From contig NZ_VFSG01000001.1 in assembly GCF_006385805.1 (NCBI RefSeq), positions 1,178,001 through 1,242,000 of the forward strand: a stretch of DNA of 64,000 nt, read 5' to 3'. How positions within the stretch are numbered: position 1 is the first letter of the stretch; each line of letters starts with the position of its first letter. The notes beneath the pieces are model-generated. The model did not search any database. It was not told the origin of the DNA and saw only the letters and a list, made by a program, of their open reading frames with translations. Of this stretch, positions 10,168-19,069 are shown piece after piece. Source of the DNA: Streptococcus xiaochunlingii (GTDB lineage Bacteria; Bacillota; Bacilli; Lactobacillales; Streptococcaceae). A program made the position numbers and the translations under genes.

Positions 10168-10806
10168 ATGAAACGTTCAAAAAAATCAAATAATCCAGTC
10201 CGTTCTTTCCTGAAAGAATGGGCGCTCTTCGGCCTCATTATTGGAGGCATTATTCTCTCTCGTATTTATCTGTGGACGCCTGTCCGTGTCGATGGCCATT
10301 CTATGGATCCGACCTTGGCAGATAGTGAATACCTTCTCGTTATCAATAAACTGCCTATCGACCGTTTTGATATCGTGGTCGCTAGTGAAACAGAAAATGG
10401 AAAAACCAAAGAAATCGTTAAACGGGTCATTGGACTCCCTGGTGAGACCATCGAGTACAAAAACGATGTCCTCTATATCAACGGCAAAGAAACTGACGAG
10501 CCTTACTTGAAAGACTACATTCAAAAATTTAAAGAAGATAAATTGCAATCAACCTATTCTGGAAAAGGGTTCGAAGAAAATGGAGAACTCTTCCGCCAAA
10601 TGGCACAGATTGCCGAAGCTTTCACCGTTGATAGAGATGGAAGTGCGACCTTCACGAAAAAGCTCTTGGATGATGAGTATCTACTCCTTGGTGATGATCG
10701 AATCGTTTCAAAAGATAGCCGCCAGGTGGGGGCTTTCAAGAAGGAACAAATCAAAGGGGAAGCCGTCCTTCGCCTCTGGCCACTCCTTCCATTCCAGACT
10801 TATTAA
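10168..10806 (+). CDS. lepB: Signal peptidase I
   Basis: Membrane-bound protease that removes signal peptides from secreted proteins. The 212 residues contain one N-terminal membrane helix (residues 16-31, WALFGLIIGGIILSRI), then the catalytic serine motif GHSMDPTL (Ser45) and the general-base lysine in VKRVIGLPGE (Lys85). The box GDDRIVSKDSRQVG follows near the C terminus. Region 110-150 is an insertion between boxes, as in other streptococcal LepB proteins. It sits 3 bases after rnhC. Confidence 0.95.
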   Translation: MKRSKKSNNPVRSFLKEWALFGLIIGGIILSRIYLWTPVRVDGHSMDPTLADSEYLLVINKLPIDRFDIVVASETENGKTKEIVKRVIGLPGETIEYKNDVLYINGKETDEPYLKDYIQKFKEDKLQSTYSGKGFEENGELFRQMAQIAEAFTVDRDGSATFTKKLLDDEYLLLGDDRIVSKDSRQVGAFKKEQIKGEAVLRLWPLLPFQTY

Positions 10807-10814
10807 CCCATGAT

Positions 10815-10845
10815 GAGGTTGGGACTCTTGTTCCAATCTCTTTCA
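10815..10845 (+). terminator. lepB terminator-like hairpin
   Basis: Eleven-pair stem (10815-10825 with 10830-10840, two G.U) with loop TCTT and a short T-rich tail. Its GAGG.TGGGAC arm resembles the hairpin at 18735-18758. A second small palindrome follows at about 10855-10870, before recD2. Confidence 0.5.
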
Positions 10846-10899
10846 ATATCTTCATGAGAGATAAGCTCTCTCAGACCATTACTTAAAAGGAAACTCTGC

Positions 10900-13335
10900 A
10901 TGGAATACTATTTCTCAGGAACCATTGAGCGGGTCATTTTTGAAAATCAAAGTAGTTTTTTCCGTATCTTATTGTTGGATATCAATGATACAGATGCAGA
11001 GGACTATGATGACTTTGACATTATCGTCACTGGAACGATGGCAGATATCGTCGAAGGAGAAGATTATACCTTCTGGGGAGAACTGGTCCATCATCCGAAA
11101 TATGGCCAACAGTTGCAAATGAATCGCTATGAACGAGCCAAACCCACTAGCAAAGGCTTGGTGAAATACTTTTCTAGCGACCATTTTAAAGGGATCGGAC
11201 TCAAAACGGCCCAAAAAATCGTGGATCTCTATGGCGAGGATACCATTGATAAAATTCTGCAAGCACCTGAAAAACTGGCCTCTATCTCCGGACTTTCTAA
11301 AAAGAATCGCGAGGCCTTTGTCGAAAAACTACAGCTCAACTATGGTACGGAACGGGTCCTCGCCCAACTTGCTAACTATGGCATCCCTAATAAACTAGCC
11401 TTCCAAATCCAGGATTTCTACAAGGAAGAAACCTTGCAAATCGTCGAATCAGCTCCTTATCAACTGGTCGAAGATATTCAAGGAATGGGCTTTAAAATTG
11501 CCGACCAATTAGCAGAAGAATTAGGGATTGCCAGTGATGCACCTGAACGCTTCCGAGCAGGACTGGTTCATAGTCTTTTAACCCTCTCCTTAGAAACAGG
11601 GGACACCTACGTTGAAGCCAAAGAATTGCTCCAAGCCACCATCCAACTCTTAGAAGCATCTCGTCCAGTCGAGCTCGATCCAGCCAGCGTCGCCCAAGAA
11701 TTGGCCAGTCTCATCGAAGAAGACAAGGTGCAAAACATTGACACTAAGATTTTCAACAACAGCCTCTTCTTTGCAGAAGAAGGGATCCGAAGCCATATCG
11801 GTCGCCTGTTAGAAAAAGGAAAGCAAGAATCTTTCGAAGCAGAAAAAATCGAACAAACGATCGATGACATTGAAGAAGATCTCCATATCCACTACGATCC
11901 CATCCAACGGAAGGCTATCCGGGAAGCCATCCAGCAAAAGGTCTTCGTGCTAACAGGTGGACCAGGAACAGGGAAAACAACCGTTATCAATGGAATTATC
12001 GGAACCTATGCCCGCCTGCACCAATTGGATCTTCGGAAAAAATCTCAATTACCAATCCTCTTAGCTGCTCCAACCGGTCGAGCAGCCCGTCGAATGAGTG
12101 AACTGACAGGTCTTCCGAGCGCCACCATTCATCGTCACTTAGGAATGACGGGAGACGACGACACGAGCCACTTGGATGATTATCTCGATGCGGATTTTGT
12201 CATTGTCGATGAATTCTCTATGGTGGATACTTGGCTGGCCAATCAGCTTCTCAGCAATATCTCCTCCAATACCAAACTCTTAATCGTTGGAGATGCCGAT
12301 CAGCTTCCTTCTGTGAGTCCTGGGCAAGTCTTGTCCGATCTCCTACAGATCCCCAGCATCCCTCAAGTCAAACTGGAACACATCTTCCGTCAAAGTGAAG
12401 ATTCGACTATCGTCACTTTGGCCAGTCAGATTCGCAAAGGCCAACTGCCTCCTGATTTCACAGAGAAAAAACCTGATCGTTCCTACTTTGAAGCACCGAG
12501 TGAGCTCATCGCTCCCATGATTGAAAAAATTACCAGCGCTGCTCTTCGCAACGGCATTCCGGCTCGAGACATCCAGGTCCTCGCTCCGATGTATCGAGGT
12601 TCTGCAGGCATTGACCAGATTAACAGTCTCATGCAAGAGCTCCTCAATCCATTAGAAACGGGTGCTCTATTCTTTCAAACACTGGATTGCCAGTATCGAA
12701 ATGGTGACAAGGTCATCCACCTGGTCAATGATGCCGAAAGCAATGTCTTTAACGGTGATATTGGCTACATCACCGACCTCTTGCCAGCTAAGTATACCGA
12801 ATCCAAGCAAGATGAACTCACCATCCAATTTGATGGCAATGAATTGGTCTACCCCCGCAATGAATGGTACAAGATTCGCCTGGCTTATGCCATGAGCATC
12901 CACAAGTCACAGGGAAGCGAATTTCCTGTGGTCATCCTTCCTCTGACCAATCAGAGCCACCGCATGCTCCAACGCAATCTGATCTACACAGCCATTACCC
13001 GTTCGAAAAGCAAACTCATCCTCCTGGGAGAATACACTGCATTTGACTTTGCGACAAAGAATACCGGAACCGCTCGCAAAACCTATCTGATTGAGCGTTT
13101 TTCGGATGGGGTTCCTCAACGTAGAGACTCTGCCTCACAGAGCCCTGTCCACCTGGAAGAGCCCATAAAAAAAACAGAGCCCCAAAAGGAGCTCGTCTCT
13201 GTTGAAAACCACTCTGACTCATCTGCTTCCCAAGTTTCTCAACAAGGCTATCGATTAACAGAGGACAATTACTTAAGCATTGATCCCATGATTGGCCTCA
13301 CAGAGGAAGAAATTCAACAGTTCTTCAAAAACTAG
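10900..13335 (+). CDS. recD2: RecD-like DNA helicase RecD2
   Basis: ATP-dependent 5'-3' DNA helicase of the RecD2 class (no RecBC partner), linked to DNA repair and replication-fork stability. The 811-residue protein has an N-terminal OB-like region and helix-hairpin-helix repeats (residues 80-210), then superfamily-1 motifs: Walker A GGPGTGKTT near 353, VIVDEFSMVD near 436, GDADQLPSVSPGQ, HIFRQ, and the C-terminal motif AYAMSIHKSQGSEFPVV. The last ~70 residues are low-complexity and charged. It ends in a terminator shared with dinB. Confidence 0.95.
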   Translation: MEYYFSGTIERVIFENQSSFFRILLLDINDTDAEDYDDFDIIVTGTMADIVEGEDYTFWGELVHHPKYGQQLQMNRYERAKPTSKGLVKYFSSDHFKGIGLKTAQKIVDLYGEDTIDKILQAPEKLASISGLSKKNREAFVEKLQLNYGTERVLAQLANYGIPNKLAFQIQDFYKEETLQIVESAPYQLVEDIQGMGFKIADQLAEELGIASDAPERFRAGLVHSLLTLSLETGDTYVEAKELLQATIQLLEASRPVELDPASVAQELASLIEEDKVQNIDTKIFNNSLFFAEEGIRSHIGRLLEKGKQESFEAEKIEQTIDDIEEDLHIHYDPIQRKAIREAIQQKVFVLTGGPGTGKTTVINGIIGTYARLHQLDLRKKSQLPILLAAPTGRAARRMSELTGLPSATIHRHLGMTGDDDTSHLDDYLDADFVIVDEFSMVDTWLANQLLSNISSNTKLLIVGDADQLPSVSPGQVLSDLLQIPSIPQVKLEHIFRQSEDSTIVTLASQIRKGQLPPDFTEKKPDRSYFEAPSELIAPMIEKITSAALRNGIPARDIQVLAPMYRGSAGIDQINSLMQELLNPLETGALFFQTLDCQYRNGDKVIHLVNDAESNVFNGDIGYITDLLPAKYTESKQDELTIQFDGNELVYPRNEWYKIRLAYAMSIHKSQGSEFPVVILPLTNQSHRMLQRNLIYTAITRSKSKLILLGEYTAFDFATKNTGTARKTYLIERFSDGVPQRRDSASQSPVHLEEPIKKTEPQKELVSVENHSDSSASQVSQQGYRLTEDNYLSIDPMIGLTEEEIQQFFKN

Positions 13336-13344
13336 CTAAAAATT

Positions 13345-13378
13345 CCCCGTAGGTCAAGTATACCTACGGGGTTTCTTC
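13345..13378. terminator. Shared terminator of recD2 and dinB
   Basis: Perfect ten-pair stem CCCCGTAGGT / ACCTACGGGG (13345-13354 and 13362-13371) with A-rich and T-rich flanks, so it can act both ways. The dinB stop codon (13364-13366) lies in the right arm. Confidence 0.88.
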
Positions 13379-14476
13379 TATTAGAGATCCTTCATGGGTT
13401 TCCCGAGACTCGGAAGAAAAATTAGTGAGGGTCACCCCTAAAAGGCGAATACCTAAGGAGTTACTTTCTAGGCTCTGGTAGAGCTCCTGGGCCAGTCTCT
13501 GAATGGCTTCAGGGTCTCTAGTTGCTTCCTCTAAACTTCGTCTCTTGGTCAAGGTCGTAAAATCGGCATAACGAATCTTTAGCACCAAGGTCTTACCAAT
13601 TTTCTGATGCTTGGCCAAACTGCTCGCTACCTTTTCAGATAGGTTGGTTAATTCTTTTAGCACATCATCCTCGGCCACCAGCAATTTTCGATAGGTGCGT
13701 TCCTTCCCAATGGACTTGCGAATGCGATTGCTCTTAACCGGACTATTATGAATCCCCCGAGCCTTTCGATAGAGATCAAAACCAAAACGACCGAAGTGAT
13801 CGATGAGAGTCATTTCCGGCACTTCTAAGAGATCTGCACCAGTATAAATTCCCAAATCATGAAGTCGCTCCACTGTCCGTTTCCCCACACCATGAAACTT
13901 AGCAACATCCAGCTGACTTAAAAAGTCTTGAGCTTGCTCGGGTAAAATGACGGTCAGTCCCTGAGGCTTCTGGTAATCACTGGCAATTTTTGCTAGAAAC
14001 TTATTGTAGGAAACTCCGGCAGAAGCAGTTAGGTGCAATTCATTCCAAATAGCATGCTGAATCAAGCGAGCTACCTTGACAGCAGACTGAAGACCAAGCT
14101 TATTGTTGGTCACATCCAGATAGGCTTCATCAATGCTCATAGGCTCAATCAGATCGGTGTAGCGTTTAAATATTTCTCTGACTTGGAGACCGACTGCCTG
14201 GTACTTCTCGTAGTTTCCAGGGATGAAAACTGCCTGAGGACACCGTTCATAGGCCTCTTTGGAACTCATAGCCGAATGGACACCATATTTTCTGGCTTCG
14301 TAATTACAAGTCGACACCACTCCTCTTCCGCCAGACAAACGGGGATCATGGCCAATAATGACAGGCTTTCCCTTCAATTCAGGATGGTCACGCTCTTCAA
14401 CGGACGCAAAAAAGGCATCCATATCGATATGAATGATTTTACGGCTCGTATCATTGACTAAAGGAAATATGAGCAT
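13364..14476 (-). CDS. dinB: DNA polymerase IV
   Basis: Error-prone Y-family polymerase that bypasses DNA lesions. The 370 residues show catalytic motifs [14 protein letters not shown] (metal-binding Asp) and [11 protein letters not shown] (second acidic pair), the [15 protein letters not shown] palm segment, a helix-hairpin-helix ([15 protein letters not shown]), and the little-finger domain. The frame can start at TTG 14482, but ATG 14476 is chosen because AGGAGG lies six bases before it. The beta-clamp-binding segment is probably near the C terminus (LGVTLTNFS). Single gene, convergent with recD2. Confidence 0.95.
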   Translation of the reverse strand: MLIFPLVNDTSRKIIHIDMDAFFASVEERDHPELKGKPVIIGHDPRLSGGRGVVSTCNYEARKYGVHSAMSSKEAYERCPQAVFIPGNYEKYQAVGLQVREIFKRYTDLIEPMSIDEAYLDVTNNKLGLQSAVKVARLIQHAIWNELHLTASAGVSYNKFLAKIASDYQKPQGLTVILPEQAQDFLSQLDVAKFHGVGKRTVERLHDLGIYTGADLLEVPEMTLIDHFGRFGFDLYRKARGIHNSPVKSNRIRKSIGKERTYRKLLVAEDDVLKELTNLSEKVASSLAKHQKIGKTLVLKIRYADFTTLTKRRSLEEATRDPEAIQRLAQELYQSLESNSLGIRLLGVTLTNFSSESRETHEGSLIEETP

Positions 14477-14619
14477 GGGCAACCTCCTCTTTCATTATAT
14501 CCCTATCAACGATTTTTTCCTACTAATTTTCACTTCTCCCAAGACAAAAATATAATACAGTTTATCCATATATCCCCTTCTGTATTATAAAAGAATCCAA
14601 AATCTTTTTGCTATTCCCT

Positions 14620-14648
14620 TTGTGAAACCGATTTCCATATGGTATACT
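14620..14648 (+). promoter_or_regulatory. pflB promoter with overlapping cre
   Basis: TTGTGA (14620-14625), 17-base spacer, TATACT (14643-14648). A 14-base CcpA site TGAAACCGATTTCC (14623-14636) matches TGWAANCGNTNWCA at 13 of 14 positions and overlaps the -35 and spacer, so CcpA should compete with RNA polymerase (inference). Confidence 0.7.
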
Positions 14649-14701
14649 ACTATTGTAAGTGCAACAGATTTGTTGCTAGAAAGACAAAAGAGGATTTAAA
14701 C

Positions 14702-17017
14702 ATGGTTGTTAAAACAGTTGTTGAAGCACAAGACATTTTTGACAAAGCCTGGGAAGGCTTCCAAGGTGAAGACTGGAAAGAAAGAGCCAGTGTCTCACGC
14801 TTTGTACAAGCTAACTACACTCCATATGATGGAGACGAAAGCTTCCTAGCTGGCCCAACAGAACGTTCACTTCACATCAAGAAGATTGTTGAAGAAACAA
14901 AAGCACACTACGAAGAAACTCGTTTCCCATACGATACTCGTCCAACTTCTATCGCTGATATCGCAGCTGGATACATCGACAAAGAAAACGAAGTGATCTT
15001 CGGTATCCAAAACGATGAATTGTTCAAATTGAACTTCATGCCTCGTGGTGGTATCCGTATGGCGGAAACTACTTTGAAAGAAAATGGATATGAGCCAGAT
15101 CCAGCTGTGCATGAAATCTTCACTAAATATGTAACAACAGTTAACGACGGTATCTTCCGTGCTTATACTACAAACATCCGTCGTGCACGTCACGCTCACA
15201 CAGTAACTGGTCTTCCAGATGCATACTCACGTGGACGTATCATCGGGGTTTATGCTCGTTTGGCCCTTTACGGAGCTGACTACTTGATGGCTGAAAAAGC
15301 AAACGACTGGAACGCGATTACTGAAATCGATGAAGAATCAATCCGTCTTCGTGAAGAAGTAAACCTTCAATACCAAGCACTTCAAGAAGTTGTTAAATTG
15401 GGTGACCTTTATGGTGTAGACGTACGTCGTCCTGCCTTCGATACAAAAGAAGCAATCCAATGGACAAACATCGCCTTCATGGCTGTCTGCCGTGTGATCA
15501 ACGGTGCTGCTACTTCTCTTGGACGTGTGCCAATCGTTTTGGATATCTACGCTGAACGTGACTTGGCTCGTGGTACTTACACTGAATCTGAAATCCAAGA
15601 ATTCGTTGACGATTTCGTTATGAAATTGCGTACTGTTAAATTTGCTCGTACAAAAGCTTACGACCAATTGTACTCAGGTGACCCAACCTTCATCACAACT
15701 TCTATGGCTGGTATGGGTAACGACGGACGTCACCGTGTTACGAAGATGGACTTCCGTTTCTTGAACACGTTGGACAACATCGGTAACTCTCCAGAACCAA
15801 ACTTGACAGTTCTTTGGACTGACAAATTACCATACAGCTTCCGTCGCTACTGTATGCACATGAGCCACAAACACTCTTCTATCCAATACGAAGGTGTAAC
15901 TACTATGGCTAAAGACGGATACGGTGAAATGAGCTGTATCTCATGTTGTGTATCTCCACTTGACCCAGAAAACGAAGAACAACGCCACAACATCCAATAC
16001 TTTGGTGCTCGTGTAAACGTTCTTAAAGCTCTTCTTACTGGTTTGAACGGTGGTTACGACGACGTTCATAAAGACTACAAAGTATTTGACATCGATCCTA
16101 TCCGTGACGAAGTTCTTGAATTCGAATCTGTTAAAGCAAACTTCGAAAAATCACTTGACTGGTTGACTGACACTTACGTAGATGCTTTGAACATCATCCA
16201 CTACATGACTGATAAGTACAACTACGAAGCTGTTCAAATGGCCTTCTTGCCAACTCACCAACGCGCTAACATGGGATTCGGTATCTGTGGATTCGCTAAC
16301 ACTGTTGATACTTTGTCAGCAATCAAATACGCTACTGTTAAACCAATCCGTGACGAAGATGGCTACATCTACGATTACGAAACAATCGGTGAATACCCAC
16401 GTTGGGGTGAAGATGACCCACGTTCTAACGAATTGGCAGAATGGTTGATCGAAGCTTACACTACTCGTCTTCGCAGCCACAAACTTTACAAGAATGCAGA
16501 AGCTACAGTTTCACTTTTGACTATCACTTCTAACGTTGCTTACTCTAAACAAACTGGTAACTCACCAGTCCACAAAGGGGTATACCTCAACGAAGATGGT
16601 TCTGTGAACACAAGCAAATTGGAATTCTTCTCACCAGGTGCTAACCCATCTAACAAAGCTAAAGGTGGATGGTTGCAAAACTTGAACTCACTTGCTAGCC
16701 TTGACTTTGGTTACGCAGCTGACGGTATCTCACTCACTACTCAAGTGTCACCTCGTGCTCTTGGTAAAACTCGTGACGAACAAGTAGACAACTTGGTAAC
16801 TATCCTTGATGGATACTTCGAAAACGGTGGACAACACGTTAACTTGAACGTTATGGACTTGTCAGACGTTTACGAAAAGATCATGAGCGGTGAAGACGTT
16901 ATCGTTCGTATCTCTGGATACTGTGTAAACACTAAATACCTCACTCCAGAACAAAAAACTGAATTGACACAACGTGTCTTCCACGAAGTTCTTTCTATGG
17001 ATGATGCATTGAGCTAA
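14702..17017 (+). CDS. pflB: Pyruvate formate-lyase
   Basis: Glycyl-radical enzyme converting pyruvate and CoA to acetyl-CoA and formate in mixed-acid fermentation. The 771-residue protein has the catalytic pair Cys415-Cys416 in SCISCCVSP and the radical glycine Gly739 in [11 protein letters not shown] 14702 is chosen over the upstream frame at 14639 because GAGG precedes it and the longer frame begins inside the promoter. Codon use is strongly biased to preferred codons (AAC, TTC, CGT), as expected for an abundant enzyme. The activating enzyme PflA is not in this window. Confidence 0.97.
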   Translation: MVVKTVVEAQDIFDKAWEGFQGEDWKERASVSRFVQANYTPYDGDESFLAGPTERSLHIKKIVEETKAHYEETRFPYDTRPTSIADIAAGYIDKENEVIFGIQNDELFKLNFMPRGGIRMAETTLKENGYEPDPAVHEIFTKYVTTVNDGIFRAYTTNIRRARHAHTVTGLPDAYSRGRIIGVYARLALYGADYLMAEKANDWNAITEIDEESIRLREEVNLQYQALQEVVKLGDLYGVDVRRPAFDTKEAIQWTNIAFMAVCRVINGAATSLGRVPIVLDIYAERDLARGTYTESEIQEFVDDFVMKLRTVKFARTKAYDQLYSGDPTFITTSMAGMGNDGRHRVTKMDFRFLNTLDNIGNSPEPNLTVLWTDKLPYSFRRYCMHMSHKHSSIQYEGVTTMAKDGYGEMSCISCCVSPLDPENEEQRHNIQYFGARVNVLKALLTGLNGGYDDVHKDYKVFDIDPIRDEVLEFESVKANFEKSLDWLTDTYVDALNIIHYMTDKYNYEAVQMAFLPTHQRANMGFGICGFANTVDTLSAIKYATVKPIRDEDGYIYDYETIGEYPRWGEDDPRSNELAEWLIEAYTTRLRSHKLYKNAEATVSLLTITSNVAYSKQTGNSPVHKGVYLNEDGSVNTSKLEFFSPGANPSNKAKGGWLQNLNSLASLDFGYAADGISLTTQVSPRALGKTRDEQVDNLVTILDGYFENGGQHVNLNVMDLSDVYEKIMSGEDVIVRISGYCVNTKYLTPEQKTELTQRVFHEVLSMDDALS

Positions 17018-17036
17018 GATTCAAATAGATTTTTCA

Positions 17037-17066
17037 AACCAGTCGGAAACGGCTGGTTTTTTCTTG
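17037..17066 (+). terminator. pflB terminator
   Basis: Eight-pair stem AACCAGTC / GGCTGGTT with 6-base loop followed by TTTTTTCTT. Confidence 0.85.
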
Positions 17067-17157
17067 TCCTGTCTTGACTAAATCCGTGGTAACACTAGTA
17101 CAAATCAGTGAAATTTTGATATAATGGAAGCAATCTATTAACAGAACAGGAAGAACA

Positions 17158-17916
17158 ATGGAAGCGTCTAAAGATATGGACCGCGTGATTGATGTCCTCA
17201 TGTTGGCAGGAACCCTCCTTTTAGAGAGTGGTTCTGAAATCCATCGGGTGGAGGATACCATGATCCGGATTGCTCATTCTCAAGGAATCGATGATTGCAA
17301 TGCCTTAGCGATGCCAGTCGCTATTTTCTTTTCAATCGAAAATGCCAATATCACGCGGATGAAGCGGATCCTGCGGACCAATTACAATATCGAGAAGGTC
17401 TGTGATGTCAATCAGATTTCTCGCCAATTAGTCTCTGGGCACATCAATCTCGAAGAAGCCTACCAAGCCTTGATCCAATTGAAGCAGAAGGCAGTGCCTT
17501 ATACCAATCCACAGTTAACCATTGCGGCTACTCTAAGTGCTCCTTTTTTCTCCATTATGTTTGGCGGGAATTTTTATGATGCGATAGGAGCAGGTATTGC
17601 GACCGTCTTTGCCTATGCTTTCTCTCTAGTCGTTGAGAAATACGTGCGCATCCCTTTTGCCACTGCTTTTGCGGCAGCCTTTGTCTTTGGATTTTTAGCC
17701 CATATTTGGGCCCGCTATAGTGGTTTTCCTTCCAATACCGATCTCATAATTGCTGGTTGTGTCATGCCTTTCGTTCCTGGGATTGCCATGACCAATGCCG
17801 TCAGGGATCTGATGAACAACCACCTCAACTCTGGGATGAGTAAACTCTTTGAGACCCTGCTCATTACTCTTGCCCTTGGTGCCGGAACGACCGTCGCTCT
17901 TGTCCTTATGAAATAG
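17158..17916 (+). CDS. ThrE-like threonine/serine exporter, large subunit
   Basis: Membrane protein of the ThrE/DUF1212 family, thought to export threonine and serine. The 252 residues begin with a cytoplasmic domain containing the family's SGSEIHRVEDTMIRIA motif, then about five hydrophobic segments from residue 120 on (ATLSAPFFSIMFGG, AFAAAFVFGFLAHI and a glycine/alanine-rich C terminus). A TATAAT lies at 17120-17125 and AGGAAG precedes ATG 17158. The next gene starts 4 bases after its stop and supplies the second half of the ThrE fold, so the two are a split transporter. Substrate is inferred from the family. Confidence 0.85.
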   Translation: MEASKDMDRVIDVLMLAGTLLLESGSEIHRVEDTMIRIAHSQGIDDCNALAMPVAIFFSIENANITRMKRILRTNYNIEKVCDVNQISRQLVSGHINLEEAYQALIQLKQKAVPYTNPQLTIAATLSAPFFSIMFGGNFYDAIGAGIATVFAYAFSLVVEKYVRIPFATAFAAAFVFGFLAHIWARYSGFPSNTDLIIAGCVMPFVPGIAMTNAVRDLMNNHLNSGMSKLFETLLITLALGAGTTVALVLMK

Positions 17917-17920
17917 AATC

Positions 17921-18388
17921 ATGAATCTAATCGAATTTTTAATCCAAGCCGTGGCGAGTTTGATTGCCATCATTACCTTTTTAATCGTCCTCAACGTGCA
18001 ACGTTCCATGCTACTCCCTGGAGGAATTTTAGGGATGGCTATTTGGTTGCTCTACTATATCTTGAAAGGACCTACCAATGTTATCATTGCGACTTTTATC
18101 GCCGCCATTGTCGGTTCTTGTATCAGTCAAATTTTAAGTATCATCTACAAGACGCCTGTCGTTGTCTTTATGCTAGCTATTCTCGCTCCTTTGGTTCCTG
18201 GATATATTTCCTATCGGACCACCTCCTTCTTTGTTAGTGGCCAATATCAGCAAGCCGTGACCAGTGTGACCCTAGTTGTTATTCTGGCCTTGGTTATCTC
18301 TATCGGGATGGCTAGCGGGTCTGTCGTCTTGAAACTCTACCATTCTTACCAACGCCATCAAAAAAGAAAAATGACCAATGCCAACTAG
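17921..18388 (+). CDS. ThrE-like exporter, small subunit (DUF3815)
   Basis: 155-residue integral membrane protein with four to five hydrophobic segments, matching the C-terminal half of ThrE (DUF3815). Distinctive stretches are LLPGGILGMAIWLLYY and ILAPLVPGYISYRTT, the latter resembling the PFVPGIAMTNA stretch of its partner. It is separated by only 4 bases from the larger subunit. The stop codon sits in the loop of the terminator hairpin. Confidence 0.83.
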   Translation: MNLIEFLIQAVASLIAIITFLIVLNVQRSMLLPGGILGMAIWLLYYILKGPTNVIIATFIAAIVGSCISQILSIIYKTPVVVFMLAILAPLVPGYISYRTTSFFVSGQYQQAVTSVTLVVILALVISIGMASGSVVLKLYHSYQRHQKRKMTNAN

Positions 18389-18399
18389 CATTGGTTTTT
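18374..18399 (+). terminator. Terminator of the ThrE-like pair
   Basis: Stem ACCAATGC / GCATTGGT (18374-18381, 18388-18395) and T-run. The gene's TAG stop (18386-18388) lies across the loop and right arm. Confidence 0.8.
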
Positions 18400-18412
18400 C
18401 AAAACTTATCTA

Positions 18413-18449
18413 TGTAATCGCTTGCATTTTTGTTTAAAAGGAGTACAAT
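18413..18449 (+). promoter_or_regulatory. Promoter with cre-like site before the small membrane protein
   Basis: TTGCAT (18422-18427), 16 bases, TACAAT (18444-18449). A cre-like TGTAATCGCTTGCA (18413-18426, one mismatch to TGWAANCGNTNWCA) covers the -35, suggesting CcpA repression. Confidence 0.55.
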
Positions 18450-18491
18450 GATAGTGAAAAAACAAATCCTTTAAAGTATGTGAGGTACTGT

Positions 18492-18725
18492 ATGATGGTA
18501 AACAAGTATATCAAGTATCTTCCTTGGGTGATTCTAGGAGCCTTCTCCTCCTATCTATCAGCGACTTACTATGCCCGCAGTTCATTTGACTTGTTCTATC
18601 TGACTTTGATCTTTCTGATTGCGGACATCGCTATACTCGTCTTCTACGAAAAAGTTCTAAGAGACAAATGCAAAGAACTCTTCATACGGGTTATGAGTAA
18701 CCCTAAGAAAGATAAGCAAGCATAA
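18492..18725 (+). CDS. Small two-helix membrane protein, unknown function
   Basis: I do not recognise a family. The 77 residues contain two hydrophobic segments (about residues 9-21 and 34-53), a tyrosine-rich linker and a basic, lysine-rich C terminus, so a small inner-membrane protein with a cytoplasmic tail is likely. The frame opens at GTG 18480, but ATG 18492 (followed by a second ATG) fits better with the upstream TGAGGT. It has its own promoter and a cre-like site, and a strong hairpin follows. Confidence 0.65.
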   Translation: MMVNKYIKYLPWVILGAFSSYLSATYYARSSFDLFYLTLIFLIADIAILVFYEKVLRDKCKELFIRVMSNPKKDKQA

Positions 18726-18730
18726 GAGTT

Positions 18731-18906
18731 GAAAAGGCTGGGACAAAAGTCCTAGCCTCTCAATTGTTTTTGGATTGTCGAGCAAGATGCAGTGGTTGAG
18801 TGGGCTCTACTACGCTGATTTCATCAGCTTTTACAGCCCTACTCAACTGTGCGGAGGTGGGACGACGAAATCGAATTCTAACGAATTACCGATTTCTGTC
18901 CCACTC
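18731..18906. repeat. Structured intergenic element, three hairpins
   Basis: No credible gene. Three nested inverted repeats fill the stretch: (1) 18735-18758, ten-pair stem with AAAA loop then a T-run, which also works as terminator for the preceding gene; (2) about 18794-18848, GTTGAGT.GGGCT against AGCCC-T-ACTCAAC with an inner GCTGAT/ATCAGC hairpin; (3) about 18857-18905, GTGGGAC..GAAATCG..AATTC against GAATT..CGATTTC.GTCCCAC. I recall similar sequences dispersed in viridans streptococcal intergenic regions (memory, not searched). No gene-like signal is seen in 18907-19069 apart from the mvaS promoter region. Confidence 0.6.
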
Positions 18907-19069
18907 TCTTTTGTTTTTCGTCCTCTTTTTTTCAAAAAATCCCCTTGCCCAACTCGGTCCTAAGAATGATTTCCATTCTGTTCTGGCTTTTTCAAGGGAG
19001 TTTTGCTCTCAAATATGGTAAAATAGTAACGAAATATACTAGTAGATATCAAATTAAAAGAGGTTATTT

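Noticed and set aside
18775..19021. Two overlapping 60-75 residue frames in the 18.7-19.0 kb gap
   Set aside because: They run through the hairpin element and its T-rich flank, with no ribosome binding site or recognisable motif.
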